Assembly: GCA_036557285.1 (NCBI GenBank)
Contig: DATBHW010000003.1
Location: 1-64,000, forward strand
DNA length: 64,000 nt
Source of the DNA: Ktedonobacterales bacterium
GTDB lineage: Bacteria; Chloroflexota; Ktedonobacteria; Ktedonobacterales; DATBGS01
Reading direction: 5' to 3'
Shown here: positions 42,915 to 51,262 of the stretch, in pieces
Layout: every line of letters begins with the position of its first letter
How positions within the stretch are numbered: the first letter of the stretch is position 1
Position numbers and translations under genes: made by a program
Notes under the pieces: model-generated
Told to the model about the DNA's origin: nothing
Seen by the model: the letters and a program-made list of their open reading frames with translations, nothing else
Databases searched by the model: none

Positions 42915-45500
42915 TCAGGCGCGCAGCGCGCCCCCCACAGTTTCCGCTACCTGTCGGATGATGCGATTGCGCACAGCGGCAACGGCATCATCGGTCAGGC
43001 TTTTTTCCAGGCTCTGATAGGTCAGCTTGTATGCCAGGGATTTTTGCCCCGCCGGAATTGGCTGCCCGCGATACAGATCGAACAGTTCTACATTGGTCAG
43101 CAGCGCGCCGCCCGCTGCGCGAATGGCGTCAGCGACCTGCTGGGCAGGTGTCCCCTCGGCAACCACAAAGGCCAGGTCTTCGACCACCGACGGATAGGCG
43201 CTGATCGGCTGCATGACTTCCAGGCTCCAACCAGGTTTTATCAGCGGCTCGATCCGTATTTCGGCCAGGCAGATAGGGCTGGCGGGCAGATCAAACGCCT
43301 CGCGCACCTGCGCGTCCAGCATGCCCAGCACGCCTTCGCCCTTGCCGCGAATGATGAGTTCGGCGCAGTTCGGGCCGAAGGGCCGTGTATCAGGCCGAGG
43401 CGCATAGGCGATCTCGCTGGCCGGAACGCCCAGGCGCTCCAATAAGACTTCGACGATACCCTTGAGGTCGAAGAAATCGGCGTTCTCCGCGCCAGCCGGG
43501 TCGGGGTGGAAACCAACCTCGCGGCGCGGCCCCGTCAGCAAGATGCTCAGCCGCCGATCCTCCAATGGGAAGACGCCATCGCCCTGCTCCGGCAAATAGA
43601 CGCGGCCCACCTCAAAGGTTGCCAGGCGCGCGGTGTAGCGGCTGTTGAACTCCAGGTTCTCCAGCGCGCTCACCAGCAGCGAGCGGCGCATCACCCGCCG
43701 CCGTACTGTGAGCGGATTTTCCAGCGTGATGTAGCAGGTAGGTAGGTCCGCCGCGCCCGCGGCAGCGAGCGTGAGCTTGTCGTGCTGTTCCGGCGTTGTC
43801 AGCGTATAGTTGATGGTTTCCTGCAAGCCACAGCCCACCAGAATATCTCGAATCTTCTCTTCAGTCTCCAATGTCAGGTTATGCCGCTGCGGCGGCAGCA
43901 CATCGGCCATCAGCGTTGATTCGATGCGCTCGTAGCCGATCACGCGGGCCACCTCTTCGGTCAGGTCGGCGGGTATCTGAAGGTCCAGCCGATACCAGGG
44001 CGGCTGCACACGCAGCAGCGGCTCGCCCGCTTTTATCGAGAGGCCAAAGGCGCTCTTGCCGGATTCCGCTGGCGAGGCTGGCAGCGCGTCCAGCGGCTCC
44101 ACCACACAATCCAGCTTGCGCAAGGCGATAGCAATCTCCTCCAGACTGACTTGCATGCCTAGCTGGCGCTGTACCTCGCTCTCGGTGATAGAGATCACTG
44201 GCCGGGTCTGCGGGACCGGATAGGCATCCACCATCCCCGGCATGATCTGCCCGCCCGCGTAGAGGCGCATCAATTCCGCCGCCCGGCGCGCCGCGATGGG
44301 GTTCAGGCTGGCGGGTACGCCGCGCGTGAAACGCTGGCTGGCTTCGCTGTGCAGCTTGAGCTTCTGCGCTGTGCGCCGGTTGTTGATGCCATCGAACGTC
44401 GCCGATTCCAACAAAACAGTGCGCGTCCCGGCGTGGACTTCGCTTTCGCCGCCGCCCATCACGCCCGCGATGGCAATCGGCCCGGCGGTATCGGTGATGA
44501 GCAGCATCGAGGCATCCAGTTCGCGCTCCACGTCGTCAAGCGTGACCATCTTTTCACCCGGCTGTGCGGCGCGCACAATCACGCGCGGCCTCGTCTGGCC
44601 GCTCCTGGCCGCGCGCCGCGCCAGCACATCGTAATCGAAGGCGTGCAGCGGCTGGCCCCACTCCAGCATCACGTAGTTGGTGATGTCCACCACGTTGTTG
44701 ATGGGTCGCATGCCCGCTTTGCGCAGCCGCTCCTGCATCCACCTGGGCGACTCGCCAATCTGCACGTTTTTGATGACCGCTGCGATGTAGCGGTTGCAGA
44801 GATCGGGCGCGGCGATCTCCACCGCGACATACGCGGCGGCATCGTCATCCCCGCCGGGATGCCATTCATCGGGCGGCAGATGGAGCGGCGCGTCGGTCAA
44901 GGCGGCCACCTCGCGGGCCACGCCAATCATGCTCAGGCAGCGGGCCATATCCGGCGTCAGACTCACTTCCAGCACCTCATCGCCCAGATAGTCGCGCAGC
45001 GCGACGCCCACCGGCGCATCCTCTGGCAGCAGCAGAATGCCCTCATGCTCCTCGCTCAGTCCAAGCTCGCGCTCCGAACACACCATGCCGTTGGAAAGGA
45101 CGCCGCGAATCTTCGAGGGCTTCAGTTCTTTCTTTGGCCGAGGCTCCTCGTCGCTGTAGGCATCCAGCAGCGTCGCGCCAGCACGGGCGAAGGGCGCTTT
45201 CAGCGTCGGCAGTTGGTCCGGCGCGGTGTCCTTATATTGGAACAGGTTCGGCGCGCCTGTCACCACCTGCTCTGGTTCGGGGCCGCCATAAGCGACATCC
45301 ACCAGCGTCAGCCGGTCAGCATTGGGGTGCTTCTGCACCGCCACAATCTGACCAACCACGATTTTCTCGACGTCCCACCAGTCGCCGGTACGCTCAATCC
45401 CCTCCACCTCCATCCCGGCCAGCGTCAGGCGCTCAGCCAGAGCCTGGGTGGACGTGACCAGATCAACATATTCTTTCAGCCACGAGAGCGGAACTAACAT
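42915..45500 (-). CDS. pheT: Phenylalanine-tRNA ligase beta subunit
   Basis: 861 aa. The N-terminal tRNA-binding (EMAP-like) domain spans about 38-160 ([21 protein letters not shown]). The B3/B4 domain includes the editing site region ([11 protein letters not shown]); B5 lies about 440-530 and the catalytic-like core about 540-730. The C-terminal anticodon-binding FDX-ACB domain spans about 765-860 ([19 protein letters not shown]). Forms the alpha2beta2 enzyme with pheS, which lies 15 bp upstream. Confidence 0.96.
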   Translation of the reverse strand: MLVPLSWLKEYVDLVTSTQALAERLTLAGMEVEGIERTGDWWDVEKIVVGQIVAVQKHPNADRLTLVDVAYGGPEPEQVVTGAPNLFQYKDTAPDQLPTLKAPFARAGATLLDAYSDEEPRPKKELKPSKIRGVLSNGMVCSERELGLSEEHEGILLLPEDAPVGVALRDYLGDEVLEVSLTPDMARCLSMIGVAREVAALTDAPLHLPPDEWHPGGDDDAAAYVAVEIAAPDLCNRYIAAVIKNVQIGESPRWMQERLRKAGMRPINNVVDITNYVMLEWGQPLHAFDYDVLARRAARSGQTRPRVIVRAAQPGEKMVTLDDVERELDASMLLITDTAGPIAIAGVMGGGESEVHAGTRTVLLESATFDGINNRRTAQKLKLHSEASQRFTRGVPASLNPIAARRAAELMRLYAGGQIMPGMVDAYPVPQTRPVISITESEVQRQLGMQVSLEEIAIALRKLDCVVEPLDALPASPAESGKSAFGLSIKAGEPLLRVQPPWYRLDLQIPADLTEEVARVIGYERIESTLMADVLPPQRHNLTLETEEKIRDILVGCGLQETINYTLTTPEQHDKLTLAAAGAADLPTCYITLENPLTVRRRVMRRSLLVSALENLEFNSRYTARLATFEVGRVYLPEQGDGVFPLEDRRLSILLTGPRREVGFHPDPAGAENADFFDLKGIVEVLLERLGVPASEIAYAPRPDTRPFGPNCAELIIRGKGEGVLGMLDAQVREAFDLPASPICLAEIRIEPLIKPGWSLEVMQPISAYPSVVEDLAFVVAEGTPAQQVADAIRAAGGALLTNVELFDLYRGQPIPAGQKSLAYKLTYQSLEKSLTDDAVAAVRNRIIRQVAETVGGALRA

Positions 45501-45515
45501 CGTCCAAGCCTCCGA

Positions 45516-46553
45516 TCAATCAATGCGTTCCAGGAAACGCACATCATTTGTGTAGAAGTAGCGGATGTGGTCAATGCCATGCTTGAGCAGCGCAACGCGC
45601 TCTGGTCCCATGCCGAAGGCGAACCCACTATATTCAGCGGGATCGTAGCCGCCATTTTGCAGCACGACGGGATGGACCATGCCCGCGCCCAGGATTTCCA
45701 ACCAGCCGGTATACTTGCAAAACGCGCAGCCAGCGCCCTTGCATATCACACAATCCACATCAATCTCGACGCTCGGTTCCGTGAACGGGAAGTAGCTCTT
45801 GCGGAAGCGCAGACGGCGGCCCGGCCCATACACCTGATTGGCGTAGTTGACGAAGACCCCCTTCAGATCAGTGAAGGTGATATGCTTGCCAACGGCCAGC
45901 CCTTCCACCTGATAGAACATGAAGTCATGGGAAGCCGTCAACTGCTCATAGCGATAGACCTTGCCCGGCAAGATGACTCTGATCGGCTCTGGCGCATATT
46001 CGCGCATGACGCGAATCTGGCCGGGGCTGGTATGCGTGCGCAAGATGACCTCCGGCGTGGTTGTGTAGAATGTATCCCACATGTCACGCGCCGGATGGCC
46101 GGGCGGGATATTGAGCTGCTGGAAGTTGAGATCGTCAGTCTCCACCTCTGGCGTGTCGTAGACCTGGAAGCCCATCGAGCCAAAGATGGCGTAGATTTCT
46201 CGCAGCGTCGTCGTAACAATGTGCAGCTTGCCCACCGTTGGCTTGCGCCCTGGCAGGGTCACATCAACGGCTGCGGCGCTCTGCGCGGCCTCCATCTCGG
46301 CCCTGGCAATCGCCGCCTGGCGCTCTTCCAGCGCCGCTTCCAGGGCCAGCTTGATCTCGTTGGCGGCCTTGCCCATCTGGGCGCGCTCTTCGGCGGGCAG
46401 GCTGCCCAGGCCGCGCAGCACCGCCGTCAGACGACCTTTGCGACCTAGATACTCTGCGTGCCAGTCTCTGGCTGCCTCGCTTGTCCGCGCCAGCGCCAGA
46501 CCCTCCAGAGCGTCCTGGCGCAGTTGCTCCAATGTTTGTGTGATGGCGCTCAT
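45516..46553 (-). CDS. pheS: Phenylalanine-tRNA ligase alpha subunit
   Basis: 345 aa from ATG at 46553 (GAAGGGAAG upstream). The open frame reaches 46622 into the leader terminator and is not likely used. An N-terminal coiled coil (about 1-85) precedes the class II core: motif 2 PGKVYRYEQLTASHDFMFYQVEGL and motif 3 GFAFGMGPERVALLKHGIDHIR. GHPARDMWDTFY is typical of bacterial PheS. Controlled by the T-box leader at 46624-46882. Confidence 0.95.
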   Translation of the reverse strand: MSAITQTLEQLRQDALEGLALARTSEAARDWHAEYLGRKGRLTAVLRGLGSLPAEERAQMGKAANEIKLALEAALEERQAAIARAEMEAAQSAAAVDVTLPGRKPTVGKLHIVTTTLREIYAIFGSMGFQVYDTPEVETDDLNFQQLNIPPGHPARDMWDTFYTTTPEVILRTHTSPGQIRVMREYAPEPIRVILPGKVYRYEQLTASHDFMFYQVEGLAVGKHITFTDLKGVFVNYANQVYGPGRRLRFRKSYFPFTEPSVEIDVDCVICKGAGCAFCKYTGWLEILGAGMVHPVVLQNGGYDPAEYSGFAFGMGPERVALLKHGIDHIRYFYTNDVRFLERID

Positions 46554-46623
46554 GCGCTTCTTCCCTTCTCGCTGGCGATTGCGCTTGCGCCTGGCCGCCA
46601 GCAGCTTGTTCAGCATAGACAAA

Positions 46624-46882
46624 AACCCCTCATCCCACTATGGGACGAGGGGTTCAACTCGCGGTACCACCCATATTAGCAGCGCGTCGCTGCTCACTCA
46701 CTCAGACAACATCCAGAGCGCATGAACAGACGCGCCTCTAGACGGATCTGGCTCTCGGATAATGGCGAGAGTAACCAGCGTGGCCTACTGCCGGATAGAA
46801 CCGGGTTCAGCTATGCAGCTCCCAGGTGAATGAGCGCCAGAGGTTGTGCGGGTTTCCACCAGCCCCGCTCTCTGCAACGGCC
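46624..46882 (-). ncRNA. T-box riboswitch (tRNA-Phe) upstream of pheS
   Basis: Read on the minus strand. Stem I starts around GTTGCAGAGAGC (about 46868-46880), pairs back to CTGCA, and has TTC as the likely Phe specifier (46830-46828, followed by A). The diagnostic T-box TGGGTGGTACCGCG is at 46673-46660. The terminator follows: AACCCCTCGTCCCA / TGGGATGAGGGGTT then TTTTT (46654-46620). A probable promoter (-35 TTGCAG 46969-46964, 17 bp, -10 TATCAT 46946-46941) precedes it. Uncharged tRNA-Phe would favour antitermination and pheST expression. Confidence 0.9.
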
Positions 46883-47057
46883 TCCGGGTGGCGCCGATGT
46901 TCCTGTTCGTCGCGCTTCCAATATGAACTTTGTTGCCCGTATGATACCACCAATTGCAACCATCTGCAAGCCCCTTGCCGAAGGCTTGAAAGCGTGATAA
47001 GCTGGGCGCACCACCGTTGAGATGGCTGTTCAGTATTAGAAACCAGGGAGGACTTCA

Positions 47058-48191
47058 GTGCAGTCGTGGATTAACGCTCGTGATCGCGGGCTGGCTCTCT
47101 TGATCTGGCTGGCGCTGCTGCTGGTCGTCTTCTGGTTGCTCTCGCACGTCGTCACGTCCCTGCTGCTCATCAGCATGGCCGCCGTCCTGGCCTACGCGCT
47201 GACCCCAGCCGTCAGGCTGCTGGACCGCTGGCTGCCGCGCTCGCTGGCAGTGGTCATTGTGTACATCCTGGCCCTGAGCGCGCTGAGCGCGCTGGGCTAT
47301 CTCGTCTTCAGCACAGCCGTGTCGCAGGTCACAGCCTTTGCCGCGAACCTGCCCGATCTGCTCAAGCCCAGCACCCCTGACCATCCTTCAGGCATCGCGC
47401 AATTCTTGAGGCCGCTGGGTGTGACCGACGATCAGGTCAACCAGACGCGGCAGCAGGTGATTGACTGGGCCGAATCCAACGCCAAAGAGATCGCTGGCGA
47501 AGCTGTACCCATCCTCACCGGATTAGCCTCTGCTATCGTGGACCTGATTCTGGTAATCGTGCTGAGTATCTATCTGGTCATTGATGGGCCACGAGTGATC
47601 GCCTGGCTGCGCAGCGCGGCGCCCATCAAGCGGCGCAACCAGATGTTGTTCTTCCTGGATACACTGGGGCGTACCGTCGGCGGCTATATTCGCGGCGAGA
47701 TCTTTATGGCCGTGTTGATCGGCGTGCTGGTCGGTGGCGGCATGGCCGCCTTTGGCCTGCCCTATGCCCTGCTGCTCGGTGTCCTGGCCGCTATCTTCGA
47801 GTTTGTCCCCATTCTTGGCACCTTCGCCTCCGGGGCCACCTGCGTCTTGATCGCGCTGCCCACCAGAGGCTGGGTAATTGCGCTGCTGGTGTTGGGATAC
47901 TTTATTGTCGTCCACATCATTGAAGGCGACATTATCGGACCGCGCATCATTGGCCGCGCGCTGGGGCTGCATCCGGTCATCGCTATCATCGCGTTGGTAG
48001 CAGGCACAGAACTCTTTGGCATCTGGGGCGCGATCTTTGCCGCGCCGCTGGCCGGATTGATCCTGGCTGTGCTGGTGGCGCTCTGGACCCAGTGGCATCG
48101 CCAGCATCCAGAAGAGTTTCTGCCGCCACAGGCCGACGAGGCCGAGGAGATGCCAGCGTTCGCCGAGACAGCGGATGAGACTGTTGGATAG
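47058..48191 (+). CDS. AI-2E family (PerM-like) membrane protein
   Basis: 377 aa. Eight or so membrane segments with the typical family order: two N-terminal helices, a soluble insertion (about 85-155), and the LVDLILVIVLSIYLVIDGPRV block. Later helices hold GLPYALLLGVLAAIFEFVPILGTFASG (the family PxxG-type motif) and GDIIGPRIIGRALGLHPVIAIIALVAG. Proposed functions vary from autoinducer-2 export to Na+/H+ antiport; none can be chosen here. Start GTG at 47058 after GGGAGGA. It ends with an acidic tail. Confidence 0.9.
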   Translation: MQSWINARDRGLALLIWLALLLVVFWLLSHVVTSLLLISMAAVLAYALTPAVRLLDRWLPRSLAVVIVYILALSALSALGYLVFSTAVSQVTAFAANLPDLLKPSTPDHPSGIAQFLRPLGVTDDQVNQTRQQVIDWAESNAKEIAGEAVPILTGLASAIVDLILVIVLSIYLVIDGPRVIAWLRSAAPIKRRNQMLFFLDTLGRTVGGYIRGEIFMAVLIGVLVGGGMAAFGLPYALLLGVLAAIFEFVPILGTFASGATCVLIALPTRGWVIALLVLGYFIVVHIIEGDIIGPRIIGRALGLHPVIAIIALVAGTELFGIWGAIFAAPLAGLILAVLVALWTQWHRQHPEEFLPPQADEAEEMPAFAETADETVG

Positions 48192-48305
48192 CTTGCTGCC
48201 CAGAAGCCAGGCATCGGCCAGTGCTGTCAGAGATTGGTAAAGTCCATGCACGTGTTCTCCAAAGCGCTTCTGCCTATTTAGCAAAGAGCCAGGCTTTCCT
48301 TCTCA

Positions 48306-49190
48306 ATGAGAGGATGTCTCCATATTCCAATGGACGGAGAAGCGACAAATAATCCGAGTAATTCCAAATCCTTGCACGAGCGAATGGAAGCTTTGCTCAA
48401 AGAGCATCGCTATGAAGAAGCACTGGAGGTTTCCCAGGAGGAAGAGAGACGTTTTCCCAACAGTGTAATTACCTGGGGTAACCGAGGAAGTATCCTTTGG
48501 TATCTGAAACGCTATCAAGAAGCCCTGGCAGCTTGTGAGCATGCCCTGACCCTGAGCCCGAATCATACCGGAGCGTGGATCAACAAAGGCATGGCCCTGG
48601 TTGCTTTGAAGCGGTATGAGGAGGCTCTCGCTGCCTATGAACATGCAATAATGCTTGACCCTCTTGCCGCCTCGGCCTGGGGGAAAAAGGCGGATACCCT
48701 CCGCCTCTTGCGTCGTTATGATGAGGCGTTGATGGCGGCAGAGCAGGCTCAGAGCCTGGCTCCCACCTTTGCCATTGCCTGGCTTGATAAAGGCAATGCG
48801 CTGGCAGGGCTTAAGCGGGATGAGGAGGCGCTTTCGGCTTACGAGCAGGCTGTGGCTCTTGATCCGAGAGATGCTCGCACCTGGGATGCTAAGGGCTTTG
48901 CACTCATCTCCCTGAAACGGTACGAAGAGGCAGTTGCGGCCTTTGATCAGGCAACAGCCCTTGATCTGCAAGATCCGCGCATCTGGAAGTCGAAAGGTTA
49001 CGCATTAGCAGAACAGAAACGGTACGAAGAGGCGCTCTCCGCGTATGACCAGGCGCTCGCACTTGACCCAAGCGATTCTTCTACCTGGCAGAGCAGAAGC
49101 TACGTCTTGCGCAAGTGGCGAGGTTACAAAGCACTTTGGGCAGCCATCCGTCACGTACTGTCCTCACGAAACCGCAAGGAGCGAAGCTGA
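48306..49190 (+). CDS. Tetratricopeptide repeat protein
   Basis: 294 aa composed of about seven TPR units of 34 residues (pattern AWINKGMALVALKRYEEAL...LDP), preceded by a short polar region. No signal peptide or membrane helix. TPR arrays are protein-binding scaffolds; the partner is unknown. The first ATG (48306) has no clear ribosome site, and ATG at 48330 is an alternative. It uses fewer GC-ending codons than its neighbours, and lies 115 bp after the AI-2E gene. Confidence 0.85.
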   Translation: MRGCLHIPMDGEATNNPSNSKSLHERMEALLKEHRYEEALEVSQEEERRFPNSVITWGNRGSILWYLKRYQEALAACEHALTLSPNHTGAWINKGMALVALKRYEEALAAYEHAIMLDPLAASAWGKKADTLRLLRRYDEALMAAEQAQSLAPTFAIAWLDKGNALAGLKRDEEALSAYEQAVALDPRDARTWDAKGFALISLKRYEEAVAAFDQATALDLQDPRIWKSKGYALAEQKRYEEALSAYDQALALDPSDSSTWQSRSYVLRKWRGYKALWAAIRHVLSSRNRKERS

Positions 49191-49525
49191 CCTTGGGAGC
49201 CAAGTTCAGCCCCCTGGTCAGTTTCGCCTTTGTTTCCTCCCAGACCTGGGCTGGCTCTCTCGTCTATCCTGACAACTCTATCCAATAGCAAGCCAGCGTC
49301 TCTTCCGATTCAGGCATGCTACGCTGCCATTCCAATCTGCCGCCATTCTTCTCAATCACAGGCGGGCAAGCCTCCTGGATACTCTGCCAGGAGGCACAGG
49401 ACGGCTGTCTTTTGCTACAACCGGACCAGCGCCCCTTGCGCGCCGCCCTGGTTGATGATATGATTACGCTCAGAAAAACGAATACTGCAAGCGCGACGAA
49501 CAGGAACACAGATGCCAGCATGGGG
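49191..49525. other. Intergenic region before the second T-box
   Basis: About 335 bp, no convincing gene on the plus strand. A promoter with TTGCGC (49436-49441), 17-bp spacer and TATGAT (49459-49464) fits the T-box leader that follows. A 20-bp stretch AAGCGCGACGAACAGGAACA at 49489-49508 is shared with the leader of pheS (46898-46917, opposite strand), both about 18 bases after the expected start. Confidence 0.5.
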
Positions 49526-49786
49526 CCGTTCCAGAGAGCGAAGCAGGGTGGAAGCTTCGCGCGGTCTTTGGCATCCATTCACCTGGGAGCTGCATAGCTG
49601 AACCCGGTTCTATCCGGCAGTAGGCCACGCTGGTTACTCTCACCATTATCCGAGAGCCAGATCCGTCTAGAGGCGCGTCTGTTCATGCGCTCTGGATGTT
49701 GTCTGAGTGAGTGAGCAGCGACGCGCTGCTAATATGGGTGGTACCACGAGTCCACGCCTCGTCCCATAAGAGGCGTGGACTCTTTT
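49526..49786 (+). ncRNA. Second T-box riboswitch (tRNA-Phe type), near-identical to the pheS leader
   Basis: From CATTCACCTGGGAGCTGCAT (about 49575) to the T-box, the sequence matches the pheS leader almost base for base in inverted orientation; the stem I start is more diverged. The likely specifier TTC (49578-49580) is kept. T-box TGGGTGGTACCACG at 49735-49748 has one change. The terminator (GAGTCCACGCCTC/GAGGCGTGGACTC, then TTTT, 49748-49786) is quite different from the pheS one, so it was replaced or evolved apart. It precedes a 64-aa ORF. Confidence 0.85.
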
Positions 49787-49810
49787 GTCTTCTGAAAGCG
49801 AGGTACACCC

Positions 49811-50005
49811 ATGAATCAGCAGCGCATCCAGGCCATGACCAGGCAAGACGAGCAGGCGTCCGTCAGCCTGCGCGAGCAGCACGCGCTCTTACTGCGCCTG
49901 AAAGACCTGCGCCGCCAGGGCCAGCACGACGAGGCGCGAAAGCTCGCGCGCTATCTCGAACTGCTGGACCAGGCCGATGACTGGTCCATGCGCTACAGCG
50001 CCTAA
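49811..50005 (+). CDS. 64-aa T-box-controlled small protein, unknown
   Basis: ATG has GAGGT in position and follows the T-box terminator by 24 bases, so it is the first gene of the leader's transcript. It encodes a charged, mostly helical protein (LREQHALLLRLKDLRRQG, ARKLARYLELLDQADDW) without a signal peptide. It contains no phenylalanine, so it could be made during Phe starvation, though this may be chance in 64 aa. Function unknown. Confidence 0.6.
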   Translation: MNQQRIQAMTRQDEQASVSLREQHALLLRLKDLRRQGQHDEARKLARYLELLDQADDWSMRYSA

Positions 50006-50070
50006 AAGCTGACTGATGTGATATGCTCTCTCTATCCTAAAACGAACTGGAGGACGCTAGAAGCGCCGGT

Positions 50071-50574
50071 ATGAGCAAAGCACAGCTACTCAACGATCTC
50101 AAGGACGAAATTGCCCGCTGGGAAGCGCTGCTGGACGACATTGGCGAAGCGCGTATGACCCGGCCAGACGTCGCCGGAGGGTGGTCGGTCAAGGACATCG
50201 TGGCGCACCTGACGGGCTGGCGGAGCCGGACAGTGAGGCGCTTTCAGGCGGCCCTGCGGCATGAGTCATCTCCACCGCCACCCTGGCCGCCGCATTTACA
50301 GACAGACGACGAGATCAACGCCTGGATTTACGCATCCAACCGGGATCGCCCGGTAGCCGACGTACTCCAGGAGTCGCGCGCCGTCTTTCAGCAGTTGGTA
50401 GACATCCTCAGCGCGTTTCCCGAAGCCGAACTGCTGGACCCCAACCGCTTCGATTGGATTGGCGGCGAGCCGCTCACTGGAGCAGCCTTCTTCGCCCATT
50501 TTCACGAGGAACATGAGCTGGACATGCGCGCCTGGCTGGACAAGATCAGGCAGGAGGAGAGCCAAAGGGGCTAA
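50071..50574 (+). CDS. DinB-like four-helix-bundle protein (ClbS/DfsB family)
   Basis: 167 aa. It has the family pattern of four helices with a WSVKDIVAHLTGWRSRTV core and HFHEEHELDMRAWL near the C-terminus. Members include ClbS, which hydrolyses colibactin, and uncharacterised metalloproteins. The role here is unknown. It follows the 64-aa gene by 65 bp, so it may be read from the same T-box transcript. Its stop overlaps that of the convergent Uma2 gene. Confidence 0.8.
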   Translation: MSKAQLLNDLKDEIARWEALLDDIGEARMTRPDVAGGWSVKDIVAHLTGWRSRTVRRFQAALRHESSPPPPWPPHLQTDDEINAWIYASNRDRPVADVLQESRAVFQQLVDILSAFPEAELLDPNRFDWIGGEPLTGAAFFAHFHEEHELDMRAWLDKIRQEESQRG

Positions 50575-51167
50575 AACGCAAACAATTCAGCAACGGGCAT
50601 CGTGAAGCCAGGGACGACCTCCAGGCCATCAAGCCGATCATGCGCGCTGAGCGTGCGCATCGGCTCATCAGCCTGCCAGACCTCTACCGTCTGGCTTTCC
50701 GGCCAGATCACCCACATCAGGCGCACACCAGCGGCCAGCCACCGCTGTGCCTTGTCGGTGGCTTCTTTACGGGTTTGGGAAGGGGAAATGACCTCTACGG
50801 CCAGATCGGGCGCCAGGCGAGGGTAGATGCCCAGGCGGCGCGCTTCCCGCACGATGGATACCCGCTCTGTTGCCACAAAGGCCAGATCAGGCGCCCAGGC
50901 CGTTTCACCTTCAGCGCCAGGGTTGCTAATATCGTAGCCCTCCTGGCTATAGGTTAAGCGGCCTAGCTCACGGTCATGCACATAGGGAGAGAGGCGCCGA
51001 GAAAGATTATCAATAATCCAGCCGTGCGCATGATCCTTCACCATCGGCATACGAATTACTCTCCCATCGGTCAGTTCTGTGTGCCAGCCCGGCTCATCTG
51101 GCAAGCGGGCGTATTCTTCGGCGCTGGTAAGAGCGCCTGGCTCAATGGTGATAGTGTAGCGGCCCAT
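50571..51167 (-). CDS. Uma2-family protein (PD-(D/E)XK nuclease-like fold)
   Basis: 198 aa from ATG at 51167. The sequence has the pattern of Uma2/DUF820: RLPDEPGWHTELTDGRVIRMP, WAPDLAFVATER, RLAPDLAVEVISPSQTRKEATDKAQRWLAAGVRLMWVIWPESQTVEVW. The PDLAVEVISPS region carries the D and E-x-(I/V) of the nuclease core. This family is highly expanded in cyanobacteria and Chloroflexi; function is unknown. Tail-to-tail overlap with the preceding gene by four bases. Confidence 0.9.
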   Translation of the reverse strand: MGRYTITIEPGALTSAEEYARLPDEPGWHTELTDGRVIRMPMVKDHAHGWIIDNLSRRLSPYVHDRELGRLTYSQEGYDISNPGAEGETAWAPDLAFVATERVSIVREARRLGIYPRLAPDLAVEVISPSQTRKEATDKAQRWLAAGVRLMWVIWPESQTVEVWQADEPMRTLSAHDRLDGLEVVPGFTMPVAELFAF

Positions 51168-51262
51168 GTGCGCCCCCTCTCTGCTGGGTAACGACCTCTC
51201 TCTAGACATTCTAGCACAGGCCAGGCCAGCCGGAAAAGCGGCAGGGAAACGTTCCCCTACTT

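Noticed and set aside
44349-45497. 382-codon frame opposite pheT
   Set aside because: Shadow of pheT, which shows all expected domains.
48240-48262. GCACGTGTTC near 48250 as a parS-like site
   Set aside because: The outer TGTTTC/GAAACA arms are missing.
49264-49578. Minus-strand 104-aa frame with one hydrophobic segment
   Set aside because: It runs antisense through the promoter and stem I of the second T-box, where the DNA is constrained by RNA structure. No good ribosome site.
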